Assembly: GCA_021155885.1 (NCBI GenBank)
Contig: JAJNBB010000005.1
Span: forward strand, 1 to 61,177
Direction: 5' to 3'
From: Fibrobacteria bacterium
GTDB taxonomy: Bacteria; Fibrobacterota; Fibrobacteria; UBA11236
Length of the DNA: 61,177 nucleotides
Numbering within the stretch: position 1 is the stretch's first letter; each line of letters starts with the position of its first letter. The notes below the pieces were generated by a model that saw only the letters and a list, made by a program, of their open reading frames with translations, was not told where the DNA came from and made no database searches. Shown here one piece after another: positions 15,753-23,963 of this stretch. The translations under genes were made by a program, and so were the position numbers.

Positions 15753-16772
15753 GTGAAATTCCTTTCCGCCCTGGGCCTGACGGCCCTCTCGCTCGCCGCC
15801 GCCGTCGCGGCGGCTCCCGCCGCCAAGGACAAGCCCGCGGCCCTCGGTCCCGGCCTTTACGCCAACATTTACACCTCCAAGGGCCTGATCGTAGGCAAGC
15901 TGGAGTTCGAGAAGGTTCCCCTGACCGTGGCCAACTTCGTGGGACTGGCGGAAGGAACCCGCACGCACAACCGCGCGGGCGCGAAGCGTTTCTACGACGG
16001 CCTCGTTTTTCACCGCGTGATCCCGAGCTTCATGATCCAGGGCGGCGACCCGGCGGGCAACGGCACCGGCGGCCCCGGCTATCAGTTCCAGGATGAGTTC
16101 GACGCCTCGCTGAAGCACGACAAGCCCGGAATTTTCTCCATGGCGAACTCGGGGCCGGCCACGAACGGCAGCCAGTTCTTCATCACCCACGTGCCCACGC
16201 CCTGGCTCGACGGCAAGCACAGCGTGTTCGGCGCGGTGGTTCGCGGCCAGAGCGTGGTGGACGCCGTCCAGGGCGGCGACAAGATCGACTCCATCCGCAT
16301 CGTGCGCGTGGGGGACAAGGCCAGGGCCTTCCAGGGCTCGGACGCCCGCTTCAACGCCATCATCAAGGAGAAAAAAATGCAGGAAGAGAACAAGAACAAG
16401 GCCGCGGCGGAGAAGCTGGCGGCGATGACCCAGGGCGCCGTGACGACCGCGTCGGGCCTGAAGTACATCGTGCGCAAGGAAGGCGCGGGCCCGAAGCCGG
16501 CGAAGGGAGCCGCGATCAAGGCGCATTACACGGGAACCTTGGTGGACGGGACGAAGTTCGATTCGTCGCGCGACCGCGGGTCGCCGCTGGAGTTCACCGT
16601 GGGCGTGGGCCAGGTGATCAAGGGCTGGGACGAGGCGCTCCTGGACATGCGCAAGGGCGAACAGCGCACGCTGATCATTCCCCCCGAGCTCGGGTACGGC
16701 GCGCGCGGCGCGGGCGGCGTGATCCCGCCGAACGCGACGCTGATCTTCGACGTCGAGCTGGTGGACTTCTAA
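15753..16772 (+). CDS. Secreted peptidyl-prolyl isomerase: cyclophilin-FKBP fusion
   Basis: 339 residues from a GTG with GGAGG 5 bases upstream. A signal peptide (about 1-22) leads into a cyclophilin domain (about 35-190) with the catalytic Arg in [14 protein letters not shown] and the substrate-pocket motif SQFFITH. A charged linker rich in Lys, Glu and Ala (coiled-coil-like, about 205-235) joins it to an FKBP domain (about 240-339) with [21 protein letters not shown] and LGYGARG. Two unrelated prolyl isomerase folds in one periplasmic chaperone is unusual. An FKBP gene follows after 3 bases. It should assist folding of exported proteins. Confidence 0.92.
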   Translation: MKFLSALGLTALSLAAAVAAAPAAKDKPAALGPGLYANIYTSKGLIVGKLEFEKVPLTVANFVGLAEGTRTHNRAGAKRFYDGLVFHRVIPSFMIQGGDPAGNGTGGPGYQFQDEFDASLKHDKPGIFSMANSGPATNGSQFFITHVPTPWLDGKHSVFGAVVRGQSVVDAVQGGDKIDSIRIVRVGDKARAFQGSDARFNAIIKEKKMQEENKNKAAAEKLAAMTQGAVTTASGLKYIVRKEGAGPKPAKGAAIKAHYTGTLVDGTKFDSSRDRGSPLEFTVGVGQVIKGWDEALLDMRKGEQRTLIIPPELGYGARGAGGVIPPNATLIFDVELVDF

Positions 16773-16775
16773 CGC

Positions 16776-17288
16776 ATGAAGCGCGCCTTGCCGGGGATCG
16801 TCGCGGGGCTTGCGCTATTTCTGGCGGCGGGGGTTTCGGCCTTCGCTGCCGGTAAGAAGTCCGCGCCTCCTCCCCTGGCGGCTCCGGCGCCGGAATCCCG
16901 GCCCGACACGGCCGCGCCGACGGCCCTCCCGCCCTTCAAGGAACTGGAAGCGCGCGCTCGCCATACGTTCTCGGGATTGCGTTTCGTGGTCCTGCGCGAG
17001 GGCAAAGGCCCGAAACCCGCGAAGGGCGACCTGCTGAGCGTGCATTACACCGGCACGCTGACCGATGGCACGCGGTTCGATTCTTCCCGGGACCGGGGGG
17101 ATCCGTTTCAATTCAATGTCGGCATGGGCCAGGTGATCAAGGGCTGGGACGAAGCCCTGCTGGACATGCGCCGGGGCGAACGGCGGGCCCTGATTCTTCC
17201 TCCCGAACTGGGCTACGGGGCCCGGGGTTCGGGCCTGATTCCTCCCCAGGCGACCTTGGTCTTCGACGTTGAATTGCTGGATTTCTAA
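16776..17288 (+). CDS. FKBP-type peptidyl-prolyl isomerase, exported
   Basis: 170 residues: a signal peptide ending near SAFAAG, a Pro/Ala-rich spacer (about 28-55), then one FKBP domain with [32 protein letters not shown] and [10 protein letters not shown]. The domain is so similar to the FKBP half of the preceding gene (shared GPKPAKG lead-in and [14 protein letters not shown]) that a local duplication is the simplest explanation. The genes are 3 bases apart and surely co-transcribed. Confidence 0.92.
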   Translation: MKRALPGIVAGLALFLAAGVSAFAAGKKSAPPPLAAPAPESRPDTAAPTALPPFKELEARARHTFSGLRFVVLREGKGPKPAKGDLLSVHYTGTLTDGTRFDSSRDRGDPFQFNVGMGQVIKGWDEALLDMRRGERRALILPPELGYGARGSGLIPPQATLVFDVELLDF

Positions 17289-17291
17289 GAT

Positions 17292-18581
17292 ATGCCTATG
17301 CAAGCCATTCGGATTCTAGCGGCATTATGCGTCTCCTGGGCCTCGGCGGCCCAAGCCCAACCGGAGATGCGGGACGTTCTCACGGGCAACTCCTCCAGCC
17401 TGAACCTTGCCGCGTTCGCCGCTCCCGGCGCCCGCACCGCGGGCGGCGGCTGGCTCGACGAGGGCGCTTCTTCCCCGCGCGCTTCGGAGCCGCGGCGCGC
17501 GCCGGCCGGGTCGAAGGTCACGCGTTCCGCCTACCTGGGGTATCAAACGGCCCTGTCCACTTATGTCTACGGCGTCGGCCTGCCGCTCGGCCTCGGGGTC
17601 GACGAGCCGCGCATCCTGATCGCCACGCCCCTGATAGCGGCGCCCCTGCTCTTCGGCGCGCACCTGGCCGCCTCCAGCAAGCTCGACATCACCGAATCCC
17701 ATCTCAAGGCCTCGATGTACGTGCCCACGGCGGCCGTGTACTCGGCCACGGCCCTCTCACTGGCCTTCACTCCCGACGCGGGCAACGGCTACCGCATCGG
17801 CTCCCTGATCGGGGCCGGAGCCTATCCCCTCGGCCTCTGGTACGCCCATCATCTCGGGGACGAGTACCGCTCCGACCCGAGCCAGCTCGACGCCAAGATG
17901 TTCTTCGCCCTGTTCTACGGGTTCATGGGGCTGGTTACGCCGGTGCTGTATTTCGAGCATCCCGGCCAGCACACCCGGGACATCATGCGCATCGGGCTCG
18001 GGCAAAGCGTGGGCATGGCGGCGGTCGGGCACGTGGTGGCCGATTATTATGCGCCCAACGGAGCCACCTCCGGGACGCAGCTGGGCATGATAACGCACGC
18101 GGCCTTGGGCGGCCTGACGGGCATCGCCGTGGCGTCCTTCGCCGATGCCTCGGTGTCGGTTCGCCCCTGGCTCGGATCGGCCCTCGTGGGAACCACCTTG
18201 GGTTTCACGGAGGGCGTGTTTTTCTTCCGCAACAGCCGCGACAGCCAGGAGCGCGCGCAGTATGCCGCGCTGGGCGCCGCGGGAGGCATGACAATGGGCC
18301 TGGGGCTGCAAATCCTGTTCTACGACAAGGATGCCAGCGCCTATGCGCGCAAGGCCTCGTGGGCCGGCTTCCTCGTCGGAGGCGCCTTGGTGGGCTACGC
18401 TTCCACCTATGCGCTGACTGGACACCTCGTGGAGAACGCCTCGGTTCCGCGCCGTGACGGCGACGGCGCCCACGAGCCCCCCCGCTGGTCGTTCAACCCG
18501 CTGCCCGAACCTGAAATCGTGATGTCGCGCGGGGAGCCCTCCAAACGTTGGAAGGTGCCGGGAGTGACTTATAGGTTTTAG
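17292..18581 (+). CDS. Multi-pass membrane or beta-rich envelope protein of unknown function
   Basis: 429 residues starting 3 bases after the FKBP stop. Residues 1-22 are a signal peptide (ILAALCVSWASAAQAQ). About ten hydrophobic, Gly/Ala-rich stretches follow between residues 85 and 385 (for example ILIATPLIAAPLLFGAHLAA and ASWAGFLVGGALVGYAS), fitting a polytopic inner-membrane protein with a periplasmic N-terminus; some charged breaks leave a barrel possible. The C-terminus is polar (EPPRWSFNPLPEPEIV). I recognise no family. Its position after two periplasmic isomerases hints at an envelope role. Confidence 0.65.
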   Translation: MPMQAIRILAALCVSWASAAQAQPEMRDVLTGNSSSLNLAAFAAPGARTAGGGWLDEGASSPRASEPRRAPAGSKVTRSAYLGYQTALSTYVYGVGLPLGLGVDEPRILIATPLIAAPLLFGAHLAASSKLDITESHLKASMYVPTAAVYSATALSLAFTPDAGNGYRIGSLIGAGAYPLGLWYAHHLGDEYRSDPSQLDAKMFFALFYGFMGLVTPVLYFEHPGQHTRDIMRIGLGQSVGMAAVGHVVADYYAPNGATSGTQLGMITHAALGGLTGIAVASFADASVSVRPWLGSALVGTTLGFTEGVFFFRNSRDSQERAQYAALGAAGGMTMGLGLQILFYDKDASAYARKASWAGFLVGGALVGYASTYALTGHLVENASVPRRDGDGAHEPPRWSFNPLPEPEIVMSRGEPSKRWKVPGVTYRF

Positions 18582-18594
18582 GCCAAAGGCTTTT

Positions 18595-18680
18595 AGCGAA
18601 CAGCTTACAGCGGACAGCCAACGCCAAAATTCGAGTAATTTGGCCGCTTGCTGTCCGCTGTAAGCTATAAGCTGTCCGCT
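18595..18680. repeat. AGCGGACAGC-family inverted repeat before folE2
   Basis: Left arm 18595-18618 (core AGCTTACAGCGGACAGC) and right arm 18650-18680 share a perfect 17-base complement; the right arm then partly repeats itself. The loop contains a small CCAAAATT/AATTTGG stem. It begins 13 bases after a stop codon and ends just before the CTATCTTTTT element of folE2. A lone left arm of this family also follows the folE2 stop at 19592. Confidence 0.82.
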
Positions 18681-18687
18681 TAACTTC

Positions 18688-18697
18688 CTATCTTTTT
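18688..18697 (+). promoter_or_regulatory. Candidate -10/-7 element before folE2
   Basis: CTATCTTTTT matches the first seven positions of the recurring motif, 54 bases before the ATG at 18752. Confidence 0.35.
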
Positions 18698-18751
18698 CAT
18701 CCCGCTTCTTTCCCGCCTTTTACGGGAAGATCAACCCGCGGAACGCACCCC

Positions 18752-19591
18752 ATGACGCCATCCAATCCGGAACCTTCCCCCTCCAAGAAGCCCCTCGTTT
18801 CCATTGCCGACGTGCAGGGCTACGACGACACCCGCCGCATCGACATCGACAAGGTGGGCATCAAGGACATCAAGCACCCCGTGCGGGTGCAGGACCGGAG
18901 CGGCGGCGAGCAGCACACGGTGGCGACCTTCAGCATGCTCGTGTACCTGCCCCATAACTTCAAGGGCACGCACATGAGCCGGTTCGTGGAGATCCTGAAC
19001 CGCCGCGAGAAGGAAATCACGGTCGAGACCTTCCAGCACATGCTGCCCGAAATGACCAAGCGCCTCAACAGCGAGGCGGGCGTGCTCGAGATGCGGTTCC
19101 CGTACTTCGTCAACAAGCGGGCGCCGGTTTCGAAGGTCGAAAGCCTGATGGACTACGACGTGACCTTCATCGGCGAGCACCGCCGGGGCGTCACCGAAAT
19201 GACCCTCAAGGTCGTGGTGCCCGTGACTTCGCTGTGCCCGTGCTCCAAGGAGATTTCGGATTACGGAGCGCACAACCAGCGGTCGCACATCACCGTGACG
19301 GCGCTGCTGGCGCAGGCGCCGGCGTTCGTGTGGATCGAGGACATCATCGACCTGGTCGAGTCCGTCGCCTCGTGCGAGCTGTGGGCGCTGCTCAAGCGCC
19401 CCGACGAAAAATGGGTCACCGAGCGCGCTTACGAAAACCCCAAGTTCGTCGAGGACATGGTCCGCGACGCGGCCCACCTGCTCAACCAGGACGAGCGCAT
19501 CGTCAAATACACCATCGAGTCCGAGAACTTCGAGTCCATCCACAATCACAGCGCGTACGCCCTGATCGAGAAGGACAAGCGGGCGAAGTAG
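18752..19591 (+). CDS. folE2: GTP cyclohydrolase FolE2 (type IB)
   Basis: FolE2 opens and rearranges GTP to dihydroneopterin triphosphate, the first step of folate (and queuosine-type) pathways, with flexible metal use. The 279 residues include the catalytic Cys in [27 protein letters not shown] sequence near 160-182, the Glu in [12 protein letters not shown] and HNHSAYALI near the end. A Pro/Ser-rich lead of about 13 residues precedes the conserved VSIADVQ. With fused pabAB at 32641, two folate steps are encoded in this window. Confidence 0.95.
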   Translation: MTPSNPEPSPSKKPLVSIADVQGYDDTRRIDIDKVGIKDIKHPVRVQDRSGGEQHTVATFSMLVYLPHNFKGTHMSRFVEILNRREKEITVETFQHMLPEMTKRLNSEAGVLEMRFPYFVNKRAPVSKVESLMDYDVTFIGEHRRGVTEMTLKVVVPVTSLCPCSKEISDYGAHNQRSHITVTALLAQAPAFVWIEDIIDLVESVASCELWALLKRPDEKWVTERAYENPKFVEDMVRDAAHLLNQDERIVKYTIESENFESIHNHSAYALIEKDKRAK

Positions 19592-19613
19592 CGAACAGCG
19601 GACAGCAAAAAAG

Positions 19614-19637
19614 GCGGCTCAGTGAGTCGCTTTTTTT
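19614..19637 (+). terminator. Rho-independent terminator after folE2
   Basis: GCGGCTC (19614-19620) pairs with GAGTCGC (19624-19630) through one G-T wobble, loop AGT, followed by seven T. It is placed between a left arm of the AGCGGACAGC family and an arm of the GTTGTTGG family. Confidence 0.8.
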
Positions 19638-19648
19638 GTTCCGTTTTT

Positions 19649-19671
19649 CCAACAACTAACAACCAACAACG
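19649..19671. repeat. Single arm of the GTTGTTGG repeat family
   Basis: CCAACAACTAACAACCAACAAC lies between convergent folE2 and clpS. On the minus strand it is the GTTGTTGG arm that would follow the clpS stop. Its partner on the folE2 side belongs to another family, so this is a hybrid element around the terminator. Confidence 0.7.
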
Positions 19672-19698
19672 GCGGGGGTTAAACCGGGTTGCGGTGCG

Positions 19699-20070
19699 CT
19701 AGCATCCCTGTACTTCCGCGTTCATCGAGGACATGCTCTGCGGCAGGCGGTGGTCGGGTCCGTAGGCCTGGATGCGGGCCTGCACGGCCTCGCATTCCTC
19801 CCGCGTCCCGTAATGGACAATGGTGCGGCCGGTGAGGTCGACCTCGACGGCGCAACGGAAGGCGTTCTCCCGCGAGAGCTTCGAGGCATGGACCAGCATC
19901 TCGACCACGTAGTCGTAGGTGTGCTCTTCGTCGTTGAACAAAATGACCTTGCAGGGCTGGCGGGTTTGCGGCTGGGGCTCGGTCTCGACTTCCTCGTCGA
20001 CCCGGGTTTCGGGCGATGATTCGCCCGCAAGCGGCCTCATGCCTGGCGGCACCAGGGGTCCCTTCGTCAT
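19699..20070 (-). CDS. clpS: ATP-dependent Clp protease adaptor ClpS
   Basis: ClpS delivers N-degron substrates to a Clp ATPase. The 123 residues have a disordered acidic lead (about 1-38) and the ClpS core: CKVILFNDEEHTYDYVVEML near 39-58, then NAFRCAVEVDLTGRTIVHYG and a tail QSMSSMNAEVQ. The variant NDEEHTYDYV in place of NDDYTPMEFV is seen in some non-proteobacterial ClpS. No clpA or clpC is adjacent. Its ATG overlaps the stop of the upstream unknown gene by 4 bases, so they are translationally coupled. Confidence 0.85.
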   Translation of the reverse strand: MTKGPLVPPGMRPLAGESSPETRVDEEVETEPQPQTRQPCKVILFNDEEHTYDYVVEMLVHASKLSRENAFRCAVEVDLTGRTIVHYGTREECEAVQARIQAYGPDHRLPQSMSSMNAEVQGC

Positions 20071-20588
20071 CGGGCCACCACTTTTTCCCAGAAGTACGCC
20101 CAGGCCCGTTCCTGTTCGCCGGCCTGGAAGGCGTGCTTTTCGCCCTCGAGCCCCCGGATGCCGTCGAGATATTCGTTGATCACGTCGATGGTCTGGCGCA
20201 GGAAGAAGGGCTGGCGGCTTTGCACGAAGGCCAGATCCTCGAGAACGTGGCAGGGCAGGTAGGTTTCCAGGGGGTTGAAATTCGGGGATTCGCCCCCGGC
20301 GATCACCGACTTGAAATACCGGTCGAAAAACTCGTCCACCAGGGGGCGGTTTTCCTCCTCGTGGTCGCCCATGAGCTTTTGAAAGAGCGGGGCCCCATGT
20401 TTATCCGGGCCGGAGTCCTTCAGGAGCTGGACGAACAGGCCGAGCGCGGCCTCGTCGACCTTGCGGGCCAGCAGCAGGAGGTCGCGCGACGAAAGCGCCG
20501 CGAGGTCTTCCAGCGTGCGGAAACGGGCTCCTTTGCGGAGGCCCGACAAGTAGGCCAGCATCATGCTTTGATGCTCTTCTGACAGCAT
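20067..20588 (-). CDS. Unknown soluble helical protein coupled to clpS
   Basis: 173 residues, mostly charged and predicted helical, with no signal peptide, membrane segment or recognised motif. Landmarks are LEDLAALSSRDLLLLARKVDE near 23-43, FFDRYFKSV near 89-97 and a run of aromatic residues near the end (WAYFWEKVV). The ATG at 20588 has GGGAG 9 bases upstream; an upstream frame extension lacks support. Its stop overlaps the clpS start (ATGA), suggesting the two act together, perhaps in choosing proteolysis substrates. That is inference only. Confidence 0.65.
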   Translation of the reverse strand: MLSEEHQSMMLAYLSGLRKGARFRTLEDLAALSSRDLLLLARKVDEAALGLFVQLLKDSGPDKHGAPLFQKLMGDHEEENRPLVDEFFDRYFKSVIAGGESPNFNPLETYLPCHVLEDLAFVQSRQPFFLRQTIDVINEYLDGIRGLEGEKHAFQAGEQERAWAYFWEKVVAR

Positions 20589-20608
20589 AGTGGAAGCTCC
20601 CGGCAGCA

Positions 20609-20618
20609 GGTAATATAG
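20609..20618 (-). promoter_or_regulatory. Candidate -10/-7 element for the unknown-clpS operon
   Basis: On the minus strand CTATATTACC lies 20 bases before the ATG at 20588, with GGGAG between them; it matches the recurring motif at eight of ten positions. Confidence 0.35.
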
Positions 20619-20724
20619 GACGTTCCGCCCTCGAAAACCGGGCACGAATCCGGCCCCCCTGCCCCCCGTATGTTTTTAAAATTGGGAGAAGCCGGAAAGG
20701 TCCGGCCGCTTCACGGAGTTCGAC

Positions 20725-21108
20725 TTGATTTCCTGCCCCAAATGCACCGCCCCCATGGATCCCGTCGCCTATGACGGCGTCACCGTTCATCGCTGCACAC
20801 GCTGCCAGGGCATCTGGTTCGACGGCGCCACCTACCGCAGCCTGAAGAAGGTTCCGGGCGCGGACAAAATCGACACCGGCAGCGCGGCCACCGGGCGCAA
20901 GAACGACGCGATCAAGGACGTGCTGTGCCCGGTGTGCCGCACGGTGCTCGAAGTCAAGCCCGACCTGTACCAGCCGCATATCCATTATGACGTCTGCCCC
21001 GCGGGCGACGGGGTGTACTTCGACGCGGGCGAGTTCCGGGATTTCGTGAAGGAAGACCTCGCCGACTTCTTCAAGGACCTTCTGGCCGGGAGGCGGAACC
21101 ACTACTAG
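20725..21108 (+). CDS. Zinc-ribbon protein (TFIIB-type, two ribbons)
   Basis: 127 residues with two four-Cys zinc ribbons: CPKC...CTRC near residues 4-27 with GIWFDGATYRSL after it, and CPVC near 71-74 followed by DVCPAGDGVYFDAGEFRDF, in which the second ribbon keeps only one clear Cys of its back pair. GIWFD and GVYFDAGE are typical of the zf-TFIIB family of small bacterial proteins. The start is a TTG with GGAG 6 bases upstream. It may bind nucleic acid or protein; role unknown. A repeat separates it from the ABC genes. Confidence 0.78.
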   Translation: MISCPKCTAPMDPVAYDGVTVHRCTRCQGIWFDGATYRSLKKVPGADKIDTGSAATGRKNDAIKDVLCPVCRTVLEVKPDLYQPHIHYDVCPAGDGVYFDAGEFRDFVKEDLADFFKDLLAGRRNHY

Positions 21109-21199
21109 TGATGAATGAGGAGTGCGGAATGAGTAAGGGGCCTGCGCTTTCGGAGGCTCTGGCGGTGTTTCATCATTCCTCATTCATCACTCCTCACTT
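21109..21199. repeat. TGATGAATGAGGA-family inverted repeat
   Basis: Left arm TGATGAATGAGGA (21109-21132 with a GGAATGA tail) begins on the base after the zinc-ribbon stop. The right arm (21170-21199) contains its reverse complement TCCTCATTCATCA. The loop is GC-rich (AAGGGGCC...GGCTCTGG). It ends 12 bases before the ABC ATPase start. Confidence 0.8.
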
Positions 21200-21211
21200 G
21201 GGCTCCCTGCC

Positions 21212-22192
21212 ATGATTTCCGTCACCAATCTTTCCAAGTCCTTCCGCGTGCACCGCAAGGCTCCCGGTTTCCGCAGCTCGGTGCGCAGCCTGTTCCGGCG
21301 CGACTGGCATGAGGTGCAGGCGCTGAAATCCGTATCTCTGTCGGTGGGCGCGGGCGAAATCGTCGGCATCGTGGGGGCCAATGGGGCGGGCAAGACGACC
21401 TTGGTCAAATGCCTGTCGGGCATATTGCACCCCACCTCCGGGAGCGCGACGGTGCTGGGGCACGTCCCCTGGGAGCGCGAGGACGCCTTCCGCAGCCGCA
21501 TCGCCCTGATCATGGGCCAGAAGGCCCAACTGTGGTGGGATCTGCCCGCCGCGGACGGCTTTCTCCTGCTGCGCGAAATCTACCGCATTCCCGAGAAGCA
21601 ATTCCGAGCCTCGCTGGACGAGCTGACGGCGGCGCTGCAGGTCGAGGACCGGCTGACGACGCAGATCCGCCGCCTGAGCCTGGGCGAGCGGATGAAAATG
21701 GAATTGATCGCCGCCTTGTTGCACAGCCCGCGCGTCGTGTTTCTGGACGAACCGACCTTGGGCCTCGACCTCACGGCGCAGCGCGCCATTCGCGAGTTTC
21801 TGCTGCGTTACCGGGAGAAGCACAACCCCGCCATGCTCCTGACCTCGCATTACATGGAGGACATCGAACGGCTGTGCCAGCGCATCGTGATCATCCGCGG
21901 CGGGGAGATCGTCTATGACGGCGGGCTGCGCGAAGTGCTCGACCACTATGCGCCGCACAAGCGCCTGACCGTGCGGTGGGACGAGGCGGGGATGGACGGG
22001 CTACCGGAGGACATCCTGCCCGCGGCCCTGGGGGAGATCACGGGGACGGAGCCCGGCGTGCTGCACGCGAAGGTACCGCGCGAGAAGGCGGCGGAGGCGG
22101 CCTCGTGGTTGCTGCGGCGCCTGCCGGTGGCCGACCTGAACCTCGAGGAAGAGGACGTGGGGTCCATCATTGAAGCGTTGATTCGGAAATGA
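21212..22192 (+). CDS. ABC-2 type transporter ATP-binding protein
   Basis: 326 residues. Walker A GANGAGKTT near 61-69, the family-typical GQKAQLWWDLPA near 108-119, signature LSLGERMKMEL near 154-164 and Walker B VVFLDEPTLGLD near 175-186. This LSLGER signature and WWDLP stretch mark the NatA-like COG4586 branch. The C-terminal about 70 residues form an extra regulatory domain. It should drive export together with the two permeases that follow. Such trios move unknown hydrophobic or peptide substrates. Confidence 0.93.
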   Translation: MISVTNLSKSFRVHRKAPGFRSSVRSLFRRDWHEVQALKSVSLSVGAGEIVGIVGANGAGKTTLVKCLSGILHPTSGSATVLGHVPWEREDAFRSRIALIMGQKAQLWWDLPAADGFLLLREIYRIPEKQFRASLDELTAALQVEDRLTTQIRRLSLGERMKMELIAALLHSPRVVFLDEPTLGLDLTAQRAIREFLLRYREKHNPAMLLTSHYMEDIERLCQRIVIIRGGEIVYDGGLREVLDHYAPHKRLTVRWDEAGMDGLPEDILPAALGEITGTEPGVLHAKVPREKAAEAASWLLRRLPVADLNLEEEDVGSIIEALIRK

Positions 22193-22261
22193 GATGGAGC
22201 GTGCTCTCGCCGGACAGACGCGTCGAACCTCGCTCGGCACCGCTTATGGGGAACTAGACCC

Positions 22262-23071
22262 GTGAACCTCCCCCTGTTCCGCCGGCTGTTCGCGCTGGAG
22301 TTCAAGCGCGCCTTCGCGTATCGTGCGGAGTTCTGGCTGGGATTCCTGGGCAACGCCCTGACCCAGGTTGCCGTGGCCTATCTGCTCTGGAGCGCGGTGT
22401 TCGCCTCGACCGGCGCGCATTCGCTGGGCGGGCTGACGCTGCGCGACCTGGCCCTGTATTACCTCCTCGTTCCCCTCGTCGAACGGATCACGCTCGGCGC
22501 CGAGATGAGCCATATCTCCGGCGAAATCTACGACGGGACCCTGAACCGCTACCTGGTGTACCCGGTATCGTTCTTCGGGTTCAAGTACGTGACCTCCCTC
22601 GCGCAAAGCCTCGTCTATGCGGCCCAGATGGCCGCGCTGGCGGGCCTGTGCCTGTGGGTGTTCGGCGTGCCGCCCGCCTTCCGTTTCACCCCGGGCGGGA
22701 TCGCGCTCGCGCTCGCGGCCCTGATGCTGGGCACCGTGCTCTATTTCAGCCTGGCCGCCTGCCTGGAAATGATCGCCTTTTGGGCCGACAATGTCTGGAG
22801 CCTGATGGTGCTACTCAAGATGGTGCTGCATTTCCTGGGCGGCGGCCTGCTGCCGCTGGTCCTGTTTCCCGCGGGGTTCCGCGCCGTGCTGGAGCTGACG
22901 CCGTTCCCCTATCTGGTTTCCTTTCCCTTGCGGTTCCTCATGCAGGATATCACTGCCGCCGAGGCGGTCCGCGGCTTCGCCGTGATGGGCGGCTGGATCC
23001 TCGGCCTGTCGCTCCTGGCGGGATGGATCTGGCGGCGCGGAGCGCGGCAATACGCGGGGGTGGGGATTTAG
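22262..23071 (+). CDS. ABC-2 family permease (COG4587-like)
   Basis: 269 residues with six predicted membrane helices. The N-terminal ALEFKRAFAYRAEFWLGFLGN amphipathic entry and EIYDGTLNRYLVYPVS near residues 83-98 are typical of this branch of ABC-2 permeases. It lies 69 bases after the ATPase gene, within one operon with the ATPase and the next permease, with which it would form a heterodimeric channel. Confidence 0.85.
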   Translation: MNLPLFRRLFALEFKRAFAYRAEFWLGFLGNALTQVAVAYLLWSAVFASTGAHSLGGLTLRDLALYYLLVPLVERITLGAEMSHISGEIYDGTLNRYLVYPVSFFGFKYVTSLAQSLVYAAQMAALAGLCLWVFGVPPAFRFTPGGIALALAALMLGTVLYFSLAACLEMIAFWADNVWSLMVLLKMVLHFLGGGLLPLVLFPAGFRAVLELTPFPYLVSFPLRFLMQDITAAEAVRGFAVMGGWILGLSLLAGWIWRRGARQYAGVGI

Positions 23072-23096
23072 CGCGCCTTGGCGTGCGGTCCTGTCT

Positions 23097-23882
23097 ATGC
23101 GCTACCTGCGGCTGTATCTCTGCTTTTTGCGCTTTTCGGCCGGCAAGTCGATGGAATTCCGCGTCGACTTCTTCTTTCGCATCGTGATGGACCTTGCGTA
23201 CTACGGGGTCGCGCTGGGTTTCTTCCACCTGCTTTACCTGCACACGCCCACCGTGGCCGGCTGGGACGTCCATCAGGCCCGCGTGTTCGTGGCCGGGTAT
23301 ATCGTCATCGACGCCATCCACATGACGGTTTTCTCCAACAACCTGTGGATCCTTCCCTCGCTGGTGAACAAGGGAGACCTCGATTACTACCTCGCGCGCC
23401 CGGTGTCCTCGCTGTTCTTCCTCAGCCTGCGCGACTTCGCCTTCAATTCCTTCCTCAACCTGATCTTCGCCGGGGGCATCCTGGCCTGGGCCCTGGCCTC
23501 GTACCCCGCGCCGCTGGGCGCGGCCTCCATCGTCTTTTTCTTGCTGTTGTTGCTGGGCGGCAGCCTGCTGTATTTCTGCGTCCACATGCTGTTCGTGCTC
23601 CCGGTTTTCTGGACCCACTCCGGCCAGGTCCTCACCTCGCTGTTCTACAACGTCACCCGGTTCATGGAACGGCCGGACCGCATCTACCGGGGCTGGACGC
23701 GGCTGCTGTTCACGGTGCTGCTGCCTTTCGGCGTGATGGCGTCCTTCCCCGCACGGCTGCTGATGGAGCCGTTCGACCCGTGGATCCTCGCCCAATTCGC
23801 CGCCATCGTGGCCGTCTTTTTCCTGCTCGTGATCGGGGTGTGGCGGGCCGGTTTGCGGGCGTATTCTTCGGCGTCTTCATAG
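23097..23882 (+). CDS. ABC-2 family permease (COG3694-like)
   Basis: 261 residues, six predicted membrane helices. LVNKGDLDYYLARPVSSLFF near residues 90-109 is the counterpart of the EIYDGTLNRYLV stretch in the preceding permease, and MEFRVDFFFRIVMDLAYYG is the usual N-terminal entry. It is the partner subunit of the exporter. Its stop codon TAG is also the first part of a near-perfect palindrome. Confidence 0.85.
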   Translation: MRYLRLYLCFLRFSAGKSMEFRVDFFFRIVMDLAYYGVALGFFHLLYLHTPTVAGWDVHQARVFVAGYIVIDAIHMTVFSNNLWILPSLVNKGDLDYYLARPVSSLFFLSLRDFAFNSFLNLIFAGGILAWALASYPAPLGAASIVFFLLLLLGGSLLYFCVHMLFVLPVFWTHSGQVLTSLFYNVTRFMERPDRIYRGWTRLLFTVLLPFGVMASFPARLLMEPFDPWILAQFAAIVAVFFLLVIGVWRAGLRAYSSASS

Positions 23883-23905
23883 GGCGGACGGCCGTCCGCC
23901 CCTAC
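23880..23905. repeat. GTAGGGG-family palindrome overlapping a stop codon
   Basis: A 20-bp perfect palindrome (GGGCGGACGG and its complement) is flanked by TA and CTAC. Compared with its relatives at 6681 and 15627 one G is missing from the left arm. The TAG stop of the permease gene forms its first three bases. Confidence 0.8.
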
Positions 23906-23949
23906 GCGCGCAAACCGGCTCCGGAGGCAACGTGAATCCCCTCCACTTG

Positions 23950-23959
23950 CTACAATTCC
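23950..23959 (+). promoter_or_regulatory. Candidate -10/-7 element abutting argH
   Basis: CTACAATTCC ends 4 bases before the argH ATG at 23964, with no room for a ribosome-binding site; a leaderless mRNA is expected if it is used. Confidence 0.45.
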
Positions 23960-23963
23960 ACCC

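Noticed and set aside
21212..23882. Drug-resistance exporter (daunorubicin type)
   Set aside because: The family resemblance is generic; nothing indicates a drug substrate.
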